A program made the translations under genes and the position numbers. This document shows, one piece after another, positions 1 through 11,131 of a DNA stretch of 64,000 nt; the first letter of the stretch is position 1, and the number at the start of each line of letters is the position of its first letter. Source of the stretch: Gadus chalcogrammus (lineage: Eukaryota > Chordata > Actinopteri > Gadiformes > Gadidae); assembly GCF_026213295.1 (NCBI RefSeq), contig NC_079419.1, forward strand, positions 8,825,624 through 8,889,623. Direction: 5' to 3'. The notes below the pieces were generated by a model, which saw only the letters and a program-made list of their open reading frames with translations, was not told the DNA's origin and did not search any database.

Positions 1-156
1 ATGAGGGGGGAGAGAGAGGGAGATATGAGGAGAGAGTGATATGAGGGGGGAGAGAGAGGGAGATATGAGGGGGGAGAGAGAGGGAGATATGAGGAGAGAG
101 TGATATGAGGGGGGAGAGAGAGGGAGATATGAGGGGGGAGAGAGAGGGGGGGAAGA
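1..156. repeat. GA-rich minisatellite with 24-bp and 16-bp subunits
   Basis: Units starting ATGAGGGGGGAGAGAG (24 bp, ending GGGAGAT) alternate with a shorter 16-bp unit ATGAGGAGAGAGTGAT. The order from base 1 is 24-16-24-24-16-24-24, i.e. a higher-order period of about 64 bp. The array is cut by the window edge, so its true length is unknown. Confidence 0.9.
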
Positions 157-1949
157 AGGGATAGGCAAAGAGGAGGAGGACTACGGAGATGTCATCAATA
201 GATGGGAACGCACACATGGGCACAAGGGTAGGAGGACCGATGGGAGCAGAGGTACGGTAAGCACAGCCGGGGAGGGAGATAAAGGGAGGCGCGTATCCAC
301 GACTTTAAGTTGGTAAGTGGTGATATAAATAGAGAAGGAATAAAGAAACGGTTATGGGAAAGGGGTAGGAGTGACGGAGGAGGGAGGGGGGGGGGGGGGG
401 GGGGGGGGGAAGAGCCCCGCGAAGCGCCGGCGGGCTGCGCAGAGAGTGGCTCCTGCCAGGTCCTCATTGCCCGAGGCCCGGCACCGTCGGGCGTCCGCTC
501 GGAGCGCAGCGCGGCACGGCGTTGCTGACAGGACATGACATTTCACTCTGGTTGCCGTTGGAGACGGCAGTATGACAGCTGCCTGCTGACACACACCTGG
601 GGGGAGGGTTGAGAGACTGGCATTGGTCTGACAGGGGATGGGGCGGGGAGGGGGGGGGGGGGGGAGGCTGTTTGGTTACTGGGGGGGACGAAATAAACGA
701 CCGAAAAAAACAAATAAAGTTATACGGGGAAAAACAAGGCGGGAGGCGGCTGGAGGCTGGAGCTCGTCGCCAGCCCGAGTGTTGTGGGTTAACAGCGTAA
801 ACAGCCAACCCGACACGCGGTGGAACAAAGCGGACGATGGCGCCGATGTATCTGCTGGAAATATTAAACCACCCCCCCCCCCCCTGCCGCCGCTGCGACG
901 TCAGCGGCGGCACATCTTCAAGCGTGCCAGGTTTCTGGAGCGCCTCCACCAGAGGCTCTGTAGAAACGGTGCTGCTGCCATTCACTGTCATCGCCTGCAC
1001 TCTCCTTCAGAACGTCTTGACAGACCCCAGTGCATGCTGGGATTGAGCCTGGCGCCGGCACTGAACCCATTAGGGGGAAACACGATATGTGCATATGCCT
1101 GAAGAAGAAAAAAATAATAATACAATAAATGAATGAAGAAATAGAACAACGATAATCATAATAAAAAATAAATACATCAGCGAGGAAATCGTAATGAAAA
1201 GAAGAGAAAAACAATCACAGAAAGCAGAACCATGGAAAATCCATCAAGACCGATCAGACTTAATGTTCTAACAAAGCCAACAGAAGCCTCTCTGCCGTGG
1301 GTTTATCCTGACCGCGTGACCGAGTGTGTGGATATGGATTTCACTGTGTATTCCTGACCAATATTTGTGCTGGTGTGATTCATTTTTATTTATATGTACT
1401 GTCTGTCCCATGCAGATGTCCAGCTCTAGGTAAAATAACCATGTGTGTGTGTGTAATATGCCACCTGGCGTGTCTGCTGCATGTATGTTTGAATCTAGGT
1501 ACCACTTGAGGTAAAAAAATTTTTAACTAACTAAATTTACTATTTTTATTTGAAATTCATATGATGCAGCAATTGGACTGATAATGCTCTGCGTCATTTA
1601 AAAAATATAAGTTCAACCACTGGTGTTTGGTGCTCTGTCTTCCTCCGGTGGAAAAGACGGAGCTATTAGTAGTTATTTGTTTCAGAAAAAAAACTGAGAA
1701 CGTCTCTATTCCTCACTCTCCCACATGACACTTTTGGGGTTTGTTGTCTAACTTTTGCAAACTATCCCTCTCCTCTTCTTCTCAGAGTCGCTCCCTCTTC
1801 CCATTTCAAACTTTGTGTTTAGCCCTCTTATGTTCCCTCTCTCTCTGGATCTGTACGTCTCACTGTCTCTCTGTGTGTCTCTCTCTCTTCCCCTCTCTAC
1901 TGCCGCCGTGGCCTGGCCCCCCCGTCGCTCACTCCATCGTCTTTTGCAG
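157..1949 (+). other. vav3 intron, left part
   Basis: Lies upstream of the 54-nt vav3 exon. It contains G homopolymers (about 388-410 and 650-664) and C runs (870-883), a GC-rich stretch at about 400-1050, then T-rich DNA with no splice-bounded open frame that resembles VAV. The SH2-coding exons of vav3 were looked for and not recognised. The open frames across 195-1100 run through the homopolymers in several frames on both strands and are treated as chance. Confidence 0.5.
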
Positions 1950-2003
1950 ATCCTGCCAGAGGCTCTGGCTTTGTACCTCCCTGCACTTCTCCTTTCTGGT
2001 CAG
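1950..2003 (+). CDS. vav3: vav3 antepenultimate coding exon (linker between SH2 and C-terminal SH3)
   Basis: A 54-nt exon preceded by a pyrimidine-rich tract and TTTTGCAG and followed by a CAG|GTACAG donor. It begins with two bases of a split codon, reads PARGSGFVPPCTSPFWS, and ends with a single G. That G plus the TC opening the next exon (3162) gives Val, so the spliced product runs ...[24 protein letters not shown]2 has a very similar PFWS-VFTPR linker just before its last SH3 domain, which is why I accept this small exon. The linker joins the SH2 domain (not in the window) to the SH3 domain. The human VAV3 linker as I remember it differs (ends LLSPK), so this could be an alternatively used exon. 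The upstream partner exon was not found in 1-1949. The exon is inferred from splice sites, phase and family resemblance, not from transcript data. Confidence 0.75.
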
Positions 2004-2050
2004 GTACAGCTATAACCACCTCTTCTTCCTTCCTGTGTTATCTCTCGCTC

Positions 2051-2086
2051 TATATATATATATATATATATAAATATATATATATA
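2051..2086. repeat. (TA)n microsatellite in vav3 intron
   Basis: Alternating TA, interrupted once by TAAATA, just downstream of the 54-nt vav3 exon. Confidence 0.9.
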
Positions 2087-2269
2087 TTGTTTTTCCTGCC
2101 TATCCCAACCTGTGCCTTTCATTTGGCCCTTGGTGTGTTGTCTTTGCCGCACGCCCACGTCCGCTGTGATCCACGGCGCGAAGGCACTCCCGTCCTCTTC
2201 ATAATATCGTTCAGACAAACGTCAGTCATAAGCGTGCCGGTGCATGTGCGATTGCGTGAGCTGTGTGTT

Positions 2270-2390
2270 TTTTTTGTGTGTGTGTCTGTGTGGATCATTG
2301 TTCTGCTCTGTATCTTGCGCGGTTGTGTGTGTGTGTCTGTGTGTTCGCGTAACAAGGGTTTAATTGTGTCTGTGTGTGCATGTATGTGCC
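2270..2390. repeat. degenerate TG-rich tract
   Basis: Interspersed TGTG runs with CTG and CG interruptions on the + strand; simple low-complexity DNA inside the vav3 intron. Confidence 0.7.
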
Positions 2391-2815
2391 GGTGACCTTG
2401 TACACTATCTGCTCGGCCCCACCTACAAGGCTGAACTCCATGCTCGACTCTCTCATCCATTCTCACGGATAATAAAAACATAAGCCTGTGAGATATTTCT
2501 GCTGGACCTTCCAACATGAAAAATGGAACTTGTACGTTCATCCGAATGGTCTAGCATTATTATAACAACGAGGCAAAATACATCTATTTCATAAGACGCA
2601 TGAATATAGTGTACCAACCTACTATAGTTTTTAGTACTTGGGATACTGTCATGTTTTTTCAGTTGAATATATTTACAATGCCTAAAGCCACTTCATACAG
2701 TCCCAAAAGGGAATTTCCCTGCACTAATAATCACCCTGTCTTTTGTTGGTGACATAAAACTTAATTTGCTGTCTAGTGTCTAATCAGTCATAAGAATAGT
2801 ACAATCGTTTCTTAA

Positions 2816-3091
2816 AGGCGACCTATTATACCACCAGGTATGAGTTTGATTAGACGTTACAAGCCGTGAAAATCAGCCTCTTCTGACGTCACAAGATGGG
2901 CGTGTCCACCTAGATGTGTGCTGGATAGATCAGTTTACCAGCCTACCCAGTGGACTGTAGCAAACATTGCTCATCTATCCGTCATACATCTAGGGGGGGG
3001 GCACACCCACTTGTGATGTCAGAGGAGGCCTATTTCAAGACGGCTTGTAACTGCTAATCACACTCACACCTGGTTGTATAATATGTCACCT
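2816..3091. mobile_element. Foldback MITE with TTAA target-site duplication
   Basis: A 276-bp element whose two halves are inverted copies of each other. The left end AGGCGACCTATTATACCACC is mirrored by the right end, whose reverse complement begins AGGTGACATATTATACAACC. Similarity continues inward through GTGATTAG/GTTACAAGCCGT-like, CTCTGAC-TCACAAG and CCTAGATGT blocks for over 100 bp. Both ends abut TTAA (2812-2815 and 3092-3095), which suits a TTAA-targeting, piggyBac-like insertion, although the termini are not the usual CCY. No transposase is present, so it is non-autonomous. It sits in the intron before the SH3 exon. Confidence 0.8.
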
Positions 3092-3161
3092 TTAAAGAAT
3101 TAGTTCCACTTTTTCCTTCCGACGGTCCATCCCTGATGCGGTCCCTACCTCCCGCCCCCAG

Positions 3162-3310
3162 TCTTCTCCCCCAGGGTGGTGGGCACGGCGGTGGCCCGCT
3201 ACGACTTCAGCTCCAGGGACACCCGCGAGCTGTCCCTGGCGGAGGGCGACGTGGTGAAGATCTACTTCAAGATGTCCAACGGTTGGTGGAGAGGGGACGT
3301 CGACGGACGG
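3162..3310 (+). CDS. vav3: vav3 penultimate coding exon: most of the C-terminal SH3 domain
   Basis: Encodes VFSPR followed by most of an SH3 fold: the ALYDY-type motif ARYDF, the acidic RT-loop stretch [14 protein letters not shown], and the NGWWRG tryptophan pair that lines the proline-rich-ligand groove. VAV proteins are Rho/Rac guanine nucleotide exchange factors (CH, DH, PH, C1, SH3, SH2, SH3 order) acting at the cytoplasmic face below tyrosine-kinase receptors; the last SH3 binds partners. [12 protein letters not shown] and the short end favour VAV3 over VAV2 (RIY, GGDQGWWKG) and VAV1. The acceptor is CCCCCAG at 3160-3161 and the donor is CGG|GTGGGT. A second AG lies 13 nt downstream (3173-3174), but only the upstream one keeps the frame from the preceding exon. 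The exon ends in phase 0, matching the next exon. Convergence on ntng1 also supports VAV3. Confidence 0.92.
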
Positions 3311-4889
3311 GTGGGTACCTTAATGCTGCTCTCAAGGCAGCACCACAGACCTGCAGCCTATGCTCCCGCACAACACCTGTTTATTTATGGATACGCTGGC
3401 CTACTTTTCTCAGTCTCTACATGTGTAATGGGAGAATTTATCTTTTAGCTGCTGCCGTACTTTACATGACTTGTATTTATACTCATATTTATCAGAAATC
3501 TGTGTATGAGGCAGGATTGTCTAGCTGTGTTAGGGTGTTGGGACTCACATATGAAAGGTTCTGGATATTCAACCCTGGTGTCTGTGGTCTGACCTGCTTG
3601 GTATCCACGAGCAAGATTACCCATACTTACTTACCCCTATTTACTCCTTAATTGACATGAGTCTGAATTCACTGTAAGTCATATTGGATGAAAGGCTCTG
3701 ATCTTAGTAAACACATGGCTTTTCGCTATTGTATGTATGTCTTTTGTAAATGATCATGATGTTATTTGGTCCACTTATGCCCTCCATAGTTTACCTCTTA
3801 GAGTGTGAACAATTTGTAATGTTGTCCGAATGGTGAGTGTACAAATATGGGACCATACATAGTGCACTGCTTAATACCCACAATGCACCGTTAAATAAGT
3901 GTACACCTGATCATGGACCTATTAAAGAAAGGACAGCGGACTAAAACATGGCCGCCCATTCATTACTATGAAAACTGCTCAATGGCGCAGGGGAACATCA
4001 AGGAGAGATTTGCTTCCGCATCCTGGGCGCCTAGCCACGCCCTAGTGCATGACGTGCCGGATGCATAAATATTCTCGTTAACTAGCATTGTTAGCATTGT
4101 AGCATCATGAGTGAGAGGTCTGAGCGAGCACAGTCACATTGTTTACCGACCATGGAAGTACAAGTTACTAACCCCCCCGATGATTCTCTATTATGTGATC
4201 TTTGAATTACACTCCTCCTGCCATCTGGACAACAATTATTATGTAACAATTATTTTGCCCAGCCGAAACAACATTTCTTTCACTACGACTCCTTTCAGCT
4301 GCCCACCCCTCCTTAAAATAAAATGCTTTAGGTGGCGTTTTGAAAAGAGACATTTTATTAATGTAGAGTTTATTAGAACATGTTATAAAGATAATTATGA
4401 GCCTTTGATTGATATCCACAATTTTTTTGTGGAGACACATTCCTGTTCCCCACGTATTGGAGTGAATGGGGATTTCTACTTCTGGGACTCCATGAATCAA
4501 GGGATCCGTCTACAGCCCGCTAAAACAGCTGCAATACCAGGCTTGGACACTGAGCACTAGTGGATTGCGGAAGTATGCATTGCTCCCGGGGGCTTGCACC
4601 TGATGCACAGCTTTTTCAGCCTTATATCCCATGATGCATCACCTGATTCGTCCAAAAGGGGGTCAGGCAGACATGGGTTATTTATGCAAATGAGCGGTCA
4701 CAGGGTTGACTTCTGTCACATGTCGGATGGTTTAATGCCACCCATACAGGTCACGGGATGGTGCATGATTAGTGTCAGAATTCCTCCTATCCTTATTCCA
4801 TAAGTAGTGTAATATGTAGAGTTCCCTACATTGGGAATAAGTGAGCCAGTGAGCTAATGGGAACACGGTCTTTGTCTTTGCCGTTGCAG
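3311..4889 (+). other. last vav3 intron with probable transposon debris
   Basis: No coding exon is evident. About 3820-4700 looks like eroded DNA-transposon sequence: near 3965 it has the motif ATGAAAACTGCTCAATGGCG, and a near copy (GAAAATTGCCTCAATGGCG) recurs near 28840 and 54485. A 149-codon open frame at 4111-4560 shows no recognisable domain. Confidence 0.45.
3820..4080. mobile_element. Probable non-autonomous DNA transposon remnant
   Basis: Recognised only by its shared core (near 3965) with the element near 28680-29010 and its fish-type dispersed-repeat flavour (TAGTGCACTGCTTAAT, CATGGCCGCCCATTCATT). Termini and target-site duplication were not found, so boundaries are approximate and the family is unassigned. 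Confidence 0.35.
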
Positions 4890-4931
4890 GTGGGCTGGTT
4901 CCCTTCGACCTACGTTGAAGAGGAGGAATGA
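4890..4931 (+). CDS. vav3: vav3 last coding exon: end of SH3 domain and stop codon
   Basis: After TTTGCCGTTGCAG the exon reads VGWFPSTYVEEEE and stops at TGA. GWFP-S-Y-V is the conserved final strand of SH3 domains (the SNYV-type motif), and VAV3 ends in nearly the same way and at the same distance past it (VEEDE), whereas VAV2 continues a few residues further. Phase 0 agrees with the donor at 3310. The three visible exons together give the last 81 residues of the protein. The 3' UTR follows directly. I found no AATAAA by eye before the repeat boundary at 5784; an ATTAAA lies at 6257-6262, but nothing shows that it is used. Confidence 0.93.
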   Translation: MGWFPSTYVEEEE

Positions 4932-5783
4932 ACCCGTCGTTTTCTCCCTCGACCTCGTCTCCTCGCCCTGTTACCGTGTGTGGCCGCTGATGGGGCCCCC
5001 CCGCCGCCCCGGGGCCACTCAGAGAGCACTCTGCCTTCCAAACGGGCCGACACAGCGGTGGTGGCCCCCGATATCTCCGGCCATACCTTATGACCCGACT
5101 GGATCTTCCTTCCAGTCCCGAGTGGGATTCTGAGATGGCAGTGGTGTACCCTGGTGTACCCTGGTGCAACGAAGAGGGCATGCGCCTTACCCTGGACCCC
5201 CCCCCCCCCCCCCCGCAACACCACCCCCGCTCACACGCCTACACCTGGATCTCCCTGCCGCAGTCCAGGCCATTTCCCCAGTGCCGCACCCCCCCACCTC
5301 ACATGCGCCTCAGCCCAGCCCAGTCAAGTCGCTGCATGAATATTTCAGGAGCATGGCTCGCGCCTGTCCAGCAGTGCCCTGTGAGGCTGATTTACTCCAA
5401 CACGGAGAGGAAAGGTATAGCTCCACCCCCCACCTGAATCTGGCTGACCTTAAACAAAGCGCGTCAATCCGAGCTTGTATTATTTGTATTATTATATATG
5501 TATTATATATTAATATTAATATTATTACTATGAGTGGATGTGTGCATATGGACTAGCCGTTGACCCACATGTCGGTGCAGGCAGCAGGGAACAGACTCCA
5601 GGAACAAGTCCCTAGGCTGCTTGTCTCTCCCCTCTCTCTCCCCTGCGGGGTTAAGGTTGTAATAGCAATGCAGGAGCATCACCCATTATTTATTACGGTA
5701 CACGGTCTCATTGTCATTTTCCGTTATATTCACAGTTGGGCTTTTGTGCTTATCTTATAAACTGGTCTTTTTGGGGGGTATTT
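4932..5783 (+). other. vav3 3' UTR and immediate downstream DNA
   Basis: No coding exon is evident. The stretch is C-rich at first (a run of 18 C at 5197-5214 and several shorter C runs around 5285-5430), then AT-rich (an ATTATAT/ATATTAATATT block near 5488-5530). It probably contains the vav3 3' UTR, but the cleavage site cannot be placed. Open frames here overlap the C runs in several frames and carry no domain. Confidence 0.45.
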
Positions 5784-6566
5784 TATACAACGATGTGTCT
5801 GGCTTATGATTCAAAGTGATGAGATTGAACAGTGCTAACTTATTATCCAGCCTAGCGTGTGCTGTTGGCCCCCCCCTTCCCACCTAATTTCTAAACGATT
5901 CATGCTAATGAAAAGAAGAAGGAGAAGTTTATTTGTATTATATTTTGCATTGGTTTGTGTTAACCTCGACTATTTCTCGTTTTGAATGAAATGATCTAAT
6001 GTGGATGCATTAGATGTGCAATGCACTGCAACCGAGTACAAAGACAATGATCTCCTAACAGCATGATATTTTACATAATCATCGTAATGACCATCATTAT
6101 GTATTTTTGTCATTCAACTATTGTTATATAGTGAATATAACTTATTGGTTGACCCATAGACCACAGCCTTCCCAATGTTGCATCGGACGGTGTGTGCAAA
6201 AGATGGACTGGTCGGCAGTTTTATAATTTACTTAAGTCAAGTTAAAAAAATGTGAAATTAAATATTCTTCCTTTTGCAATTACATCTTGCCTCAGCATGC
6301 TTTGCTTGTCAGCTTTCTCCGTTGAGTCTACAGATGTACCCTGACTCTAGTTTGCGGTGCATTGGCTCAACCAAGACTATTTCGATCTGTAGATCGAGAA
6401 ATAGAAGACAGTGTATAGGCCTAATGGAAAGACATATAATAATATAATCGTACAATAACGTATAACTGCTAAGATTCATAACTCTCTACTCTGTCCTGTA
6501 TTTCTTTGCCCACAACCTCTCAAACACATTGTTGTACAATTTTCTACCCAAATACATGAATACATG

Positions 6567-6592
6567 TAATTAATTAATTAATTAATTAATTA
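6567..6592. repeat. (TAAT)n microsatellite, copy A
   Basis: About six tandem TAAT units in AT-rich intergenic DNA; the counterpart is at 32270-32294. Confidence 0.9.
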
Positions 6593-8738
6593 GTGTCATT
6601 ATTATTCCCAGATAGAATATCGGGGAAGAGACAAGCTGTTACTGAATCTACAACCAGCTTGCCTCAAACACAGAATGTATCAGGGTCCATGCTTCTCCTT
6701 TCATTAGAGCTGGCATTTTAAGGGCAAACCAACAGCAACACCACCTATATATTGGTTTGCATTCGATCCATCCCTCTATAGGTTACATTATATTGCTAAC
6801 TTCCTATTGGCTGATATGGGTACGCAGGAACCTGCTGAGCGCCTTGGTGCGACGCAGCGGGTAGCCCTGCCCCAGAATGAAATAATCAGGAGACAGTGGG
6901 TCAGTTGTCTTGTAAAGGGCAAGTAAACCCCTGTTCAAGCAAGAAAACCAACACCCAGGAGATAAAAAAAAGTGGGAAAAAGTCGTAAAGGTTTTAAAAA
7001 AAAAAGCCATATCGGGTTCCATTGGAGTCGGTGCGATGGGGTCATAACAAATGTTACACCCGTTCAAGCAACCAATAGTAAACTACCACTTTGCAGACAG
7101 ATCCCTTGTATATGACAAATACTTTCCCTTGTTTAAGAAGGGTGAAAATGTGAGTATGTGCGTGTGAGTGTGTGATTTTGTGTGTGATAGAGTGAGAGTG
7201 TGGGTTTTCCGGGTAGTGTGAGGGATTGTGTAAGCGTTGGTTCAAGAGAGAGTCTGAGCATGCGTGTAAGGCTGTGCATGTCTGTCAGATACAAGAAGGG
7301 AGGGATGAAGAGTCCCCAAAGGTCAGGAGAGTGACAGAAGAATGGGAGCGAGGAGTCCATACATCATCTTCATCTCCTTAACCCCTGCTCCCTGCCGCTT
7401 GGCCCCTCTGGGTCTCAGACTGGGGGTTAAACAGGGATTAAGTCAAGTCGGGGATGGACCAAAAATACAAAGAGCTTGCCAGCGAAAAGACCCAGACTCT
7501 TTTTTAAAGATGTGATGAATTATTTTCATAAGCGATTTATATGCATCTGTCGAATCGTAGTCGCCTTGACCCCGGCAGGTAATACTTCCTTTTTTTTTTT
7601 TACAAAGACATCTGACATCAAACCCTACATGTGGCTATAGCAGAGCTGAAAGCCCATGATTCAAACTCAACTGTGTCTGGTAAACATCACTATGGTGATC
7701 ATGTACTTCTTTGAGATAATATCAGAGAAAATCGCTTATGGTCTGATCCCAGTCAATAGAATGTGAAGTGTGCTCTTTTATTCTCCATTTGTGTTTCATC
7801 AATTCTGGAGAAAATAAATCTCTGTTATCTACTCAAACCAGCATAACAAAATACAAGTTTAGACGGTCTGGAAAATTGTCTCATTGAATTCTCCTCCTTC
7901 TTTGGAAGGAGTTTGAAATTACACTCAATGAGAAAAAAAGAGGCAGTCATAGAAAAAAGATATATTGCATTTGAAAAGAAACTCGTCTCCAATCTCTGCC
8001 TCCCTGTGTGGCATTGCCATCTCCACCAGGGCTCTATCAGCACTATCCAGCAATTAAGATCTCAGAAGATCAAAGCACTCTAAACGTGCTAATCCTCAGA
8101 GAGCCACTGCTCTCTATTTCCCTCCCTCACCCGCTCCCTCTAACCATCTCCCTCTCTCTCTCTCTCCCCCCGTGCCTCAAATCTCTCCCCTCCTTCTGCA
8201 CGCACTGCACTTTGACGCCTCAACGCAACTCGTTCCACCCGACTGTGGCTGAGGTGAATAAAATGTTCATTAACGTTGAAACCTTTTCCATATCCCCATC
8301 TCTAATTTGCCACGGAGAGAGTGCTGGATTTCAAACAGGGTCCTAGAATATAATTGGCCATCATGTTCGCGAACATGAAAACACTTTAATCTGATGGCCA
8401 CATGCCGACCCCGACACGTTTAAGACCGTGGGAGCGCGCGCGGTCGTTGGGAGATGTTTTACGGCGCACCAATAAGGAACAGTATCGACTAGGTCCTCAT
8501 AAAAAAAGTAACAGCGCAACAAGCACGCTTCCGCGAGGTGAAGCGGTGCGTTGGCGCGACGCCCGCAGCTGACGGCTTGGAGGTCAATAGCTGCTCAAAG
8601 GAGCGTAACGCGGCTCGCTGCTTAGCGGGTTGGCCATTATCATAGGAAAGCAGAGCATCTGCCCGTGACTCCCGGGGGCAGGTTTAACGAGGTGGTGCCA
8701 CTCGTCGTCACGCCGACCTGGACTTGGCAGTGCCTCTC

Positions 8739-8741
<3 letters not shown>

Positions 8742-8829
<88 letters not shown>

Positions 8830-8838
8830 GTCTCTCTG

Positions 8839-8872
<34 letters not shown>
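8742..8872. repeat. (CT)n microsatellite with periodic CTGT interruptions, copy A
   Basis: A long pure CT run followed by CTCTCTGT units and another CT run, about 130 bp. Both strands give long Ser/Leu or Glu/Arg open frames that are artefacts of the repeat. Confidence 0.95.
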
Positions 8873-11028
8873 ATCTCTGATGTTCTCTCCCCTCTCTTCC
8901 CCCCCCCCCCCCTCCCATCCATTCTGAGTTTTGGCAGGGCTGCCCAAAGGGGTTGTTTGTCTACAATCAATATTGTCACCGTTTGCCCATTAGGAGGGCG
9001 TTGTTTTATTGTTTTGAGTGCAGATTTTACAAGAGAGGGGAATTCCTGAAATGGCAGCGGCTAAACGTTTGTTTGTTCCCTTATCCCCCTTCTGTTTGTA
9101 CTTCTCTGTTCTTTCTAAACATGCTTCTGATTTGTTGTTGTGTTGATGATCATACACAACAACAACCAACAACCAAGAGCCAACAAGACATTTCTGCTGC
9201 ACATGAATTACATTAACAATAAACAATATTCATCCTGATTATGCTTGATTAAGCGTTCTCATAGACTAACTAGTTGGTGTAAAACACTGACGGTGTAAAC
9301 CGTACATAATTTCCCCAAAGGACTTTTCGCGGGAGTTAGGGGAATGATTGGTTGGCACTGGGTCCATTCCAGCCGCGGCTGATTTGCAATTTAGGTGTGG
9401 CAGTGCAAGGCCAGAGGTGCTGGGTATGGCATTGAGCAGAACAGACAAGAGCAGTGATCTTGTCTGACACTGAATACGAGAGGAAGGGATTACCTTCTAT
9501 AGCTGCCGAGGCGATTGCTTCCCAGATTGTATTGAAATGAGGGTACGTCAGATTGCTTTCTGGACGTGACATGGAGGCAGATTTTCTTTATTTGAAAATA
9601 TATAAATAATGTATTTTGGCTCTCTTTTAAGCACTGAGTACATCAGACTTGAGGTGTGTCAAAAAGTCAGCGGTGCACGCAGACAACAATTCATCCAAAT
9701 GTCTCAAAATTCCAGTTTTTTATCGATTGATGCCAATTAGTATGCATGTGCTTCACTGTCATGTCTCTCCACCGGCATGTTTAAACACGGTAGCCCGGCA
9801 GTGTGAAGCATAATTTCAGCCAATCACCATCAGACAGAAGCCCATCAGAGGTTGCGAAACCATTATGTCATATTTTATCCGTCTAAAGAGGAATTCTCCA
9901 ACTTGCACATTTAAACCAAACCCCCCTCCGCCGGCCCTCCCTCCATCACCCTTGAGCTTACAAAATATATTACAATATAAATGTCAGCAGGAAGCTGAAT
10001 AGCGGCTTCCGGAATGCTCCAGCAGGGACGAGTTAACGTGCTCCCTCTCCTATTGATTCCAGTGTTCTCTATGGCCCCCAGCATGTGCCCGCTGCTGCAA
10101 GGCCGCCGCCCAGCAGCTGCTGCCAGCTGGAGACCGCCACCGATGGCATGCTGCTCCTACCCATCCATAAAGTGCCATTCCTGATGTGTCGCTACCATAA
10201 TAGAGGGCATTCAATACCGCTTTCATATTGCTGAGGCCGTATCGATCCGCTTTGCCGGGGCCCAGCGTTCCTATAGAGACGCTGATTACAGTGTGTGTGC
10301 GTGCACTTGTATTTATTGATCGGTCCCACCGGAACATTTTAATTGCACATCCACACTTTTGTGATCGATATATGCAGCTAAACTGCGCATTTAGTCTTGG
10401 GTTAAATGCGGCATGTGCTGGCGAAACTTCACATTTTATTATTCGATATACAGTATATAGTTATTCACCCTGATCGGTGATTTGAAAAAGAGAGAGAGAG
10501 AGACGGAGACCGCTGGAGCTTCCCCGCCATTTGAGAAGAAGAGGCCTAAGGGGGAACACGGAAAGATACTTTGGTTTAGGACACGAGATACAGCGAGTTT
10601 AGACATGGCTGTAAATATCATGGGTATTACCGTAGCAGAAGTCAGACCTACATCACACCTGTATGGAAGGTGCAGGTGTAGAGAGCTGTAGGCCTGAGTG
10701 TTTATGACAAATGTCTCTTGCTAAATAAAAAGGTTATTGGTTCCTGCCGTAACCAGCAGAGGCAACTGTACTTTATATAACCCGTGATTTGAAAACAGCC
10801 CGGGGAGCCCGATTCAACGCGAATTTGCATCCGCCATTTTTAGCCTAAACACCATAAATATTCAAACAGTCTTCGAGAAAATGTTAAACCAGGCGAGTTT
10901 TTTAATCTTATTTTTGTCGCCGCCTCATAGACGCAATGCAGTTGTGGTATTTCCAAAAAATCGGTTTCGCTAACGCTCGTGTACTCCCAACATGACTGCC
11001 TACGTGTTGTGGAGTACTCATTCTTGAG

Positions 11029-11131
<103 letters not shown>

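Noticed and set aside
195..1102. Several overlapping open frames up to 178 codons on both strands
   Set aside because: They run through G and C homopolymers in all frames, encode Pro/Gly runs, and have no domain, splice logic or consistent reading frame.
4111..4560. 149-codon + strand open frame in the last vav3 intron
   Set aside because: No recognised domain, lies in probable transposon debris, and is not bounded by splice sites that would fit vav3 phases.
8584..8979. Long Ser/Leu and Arg/Glu open frames
   Set aside because: Pure translation of the CT/GA microsatellite; the same applies at 10840-11265, 23654-24250, 34310-34893 and 49445-49815.
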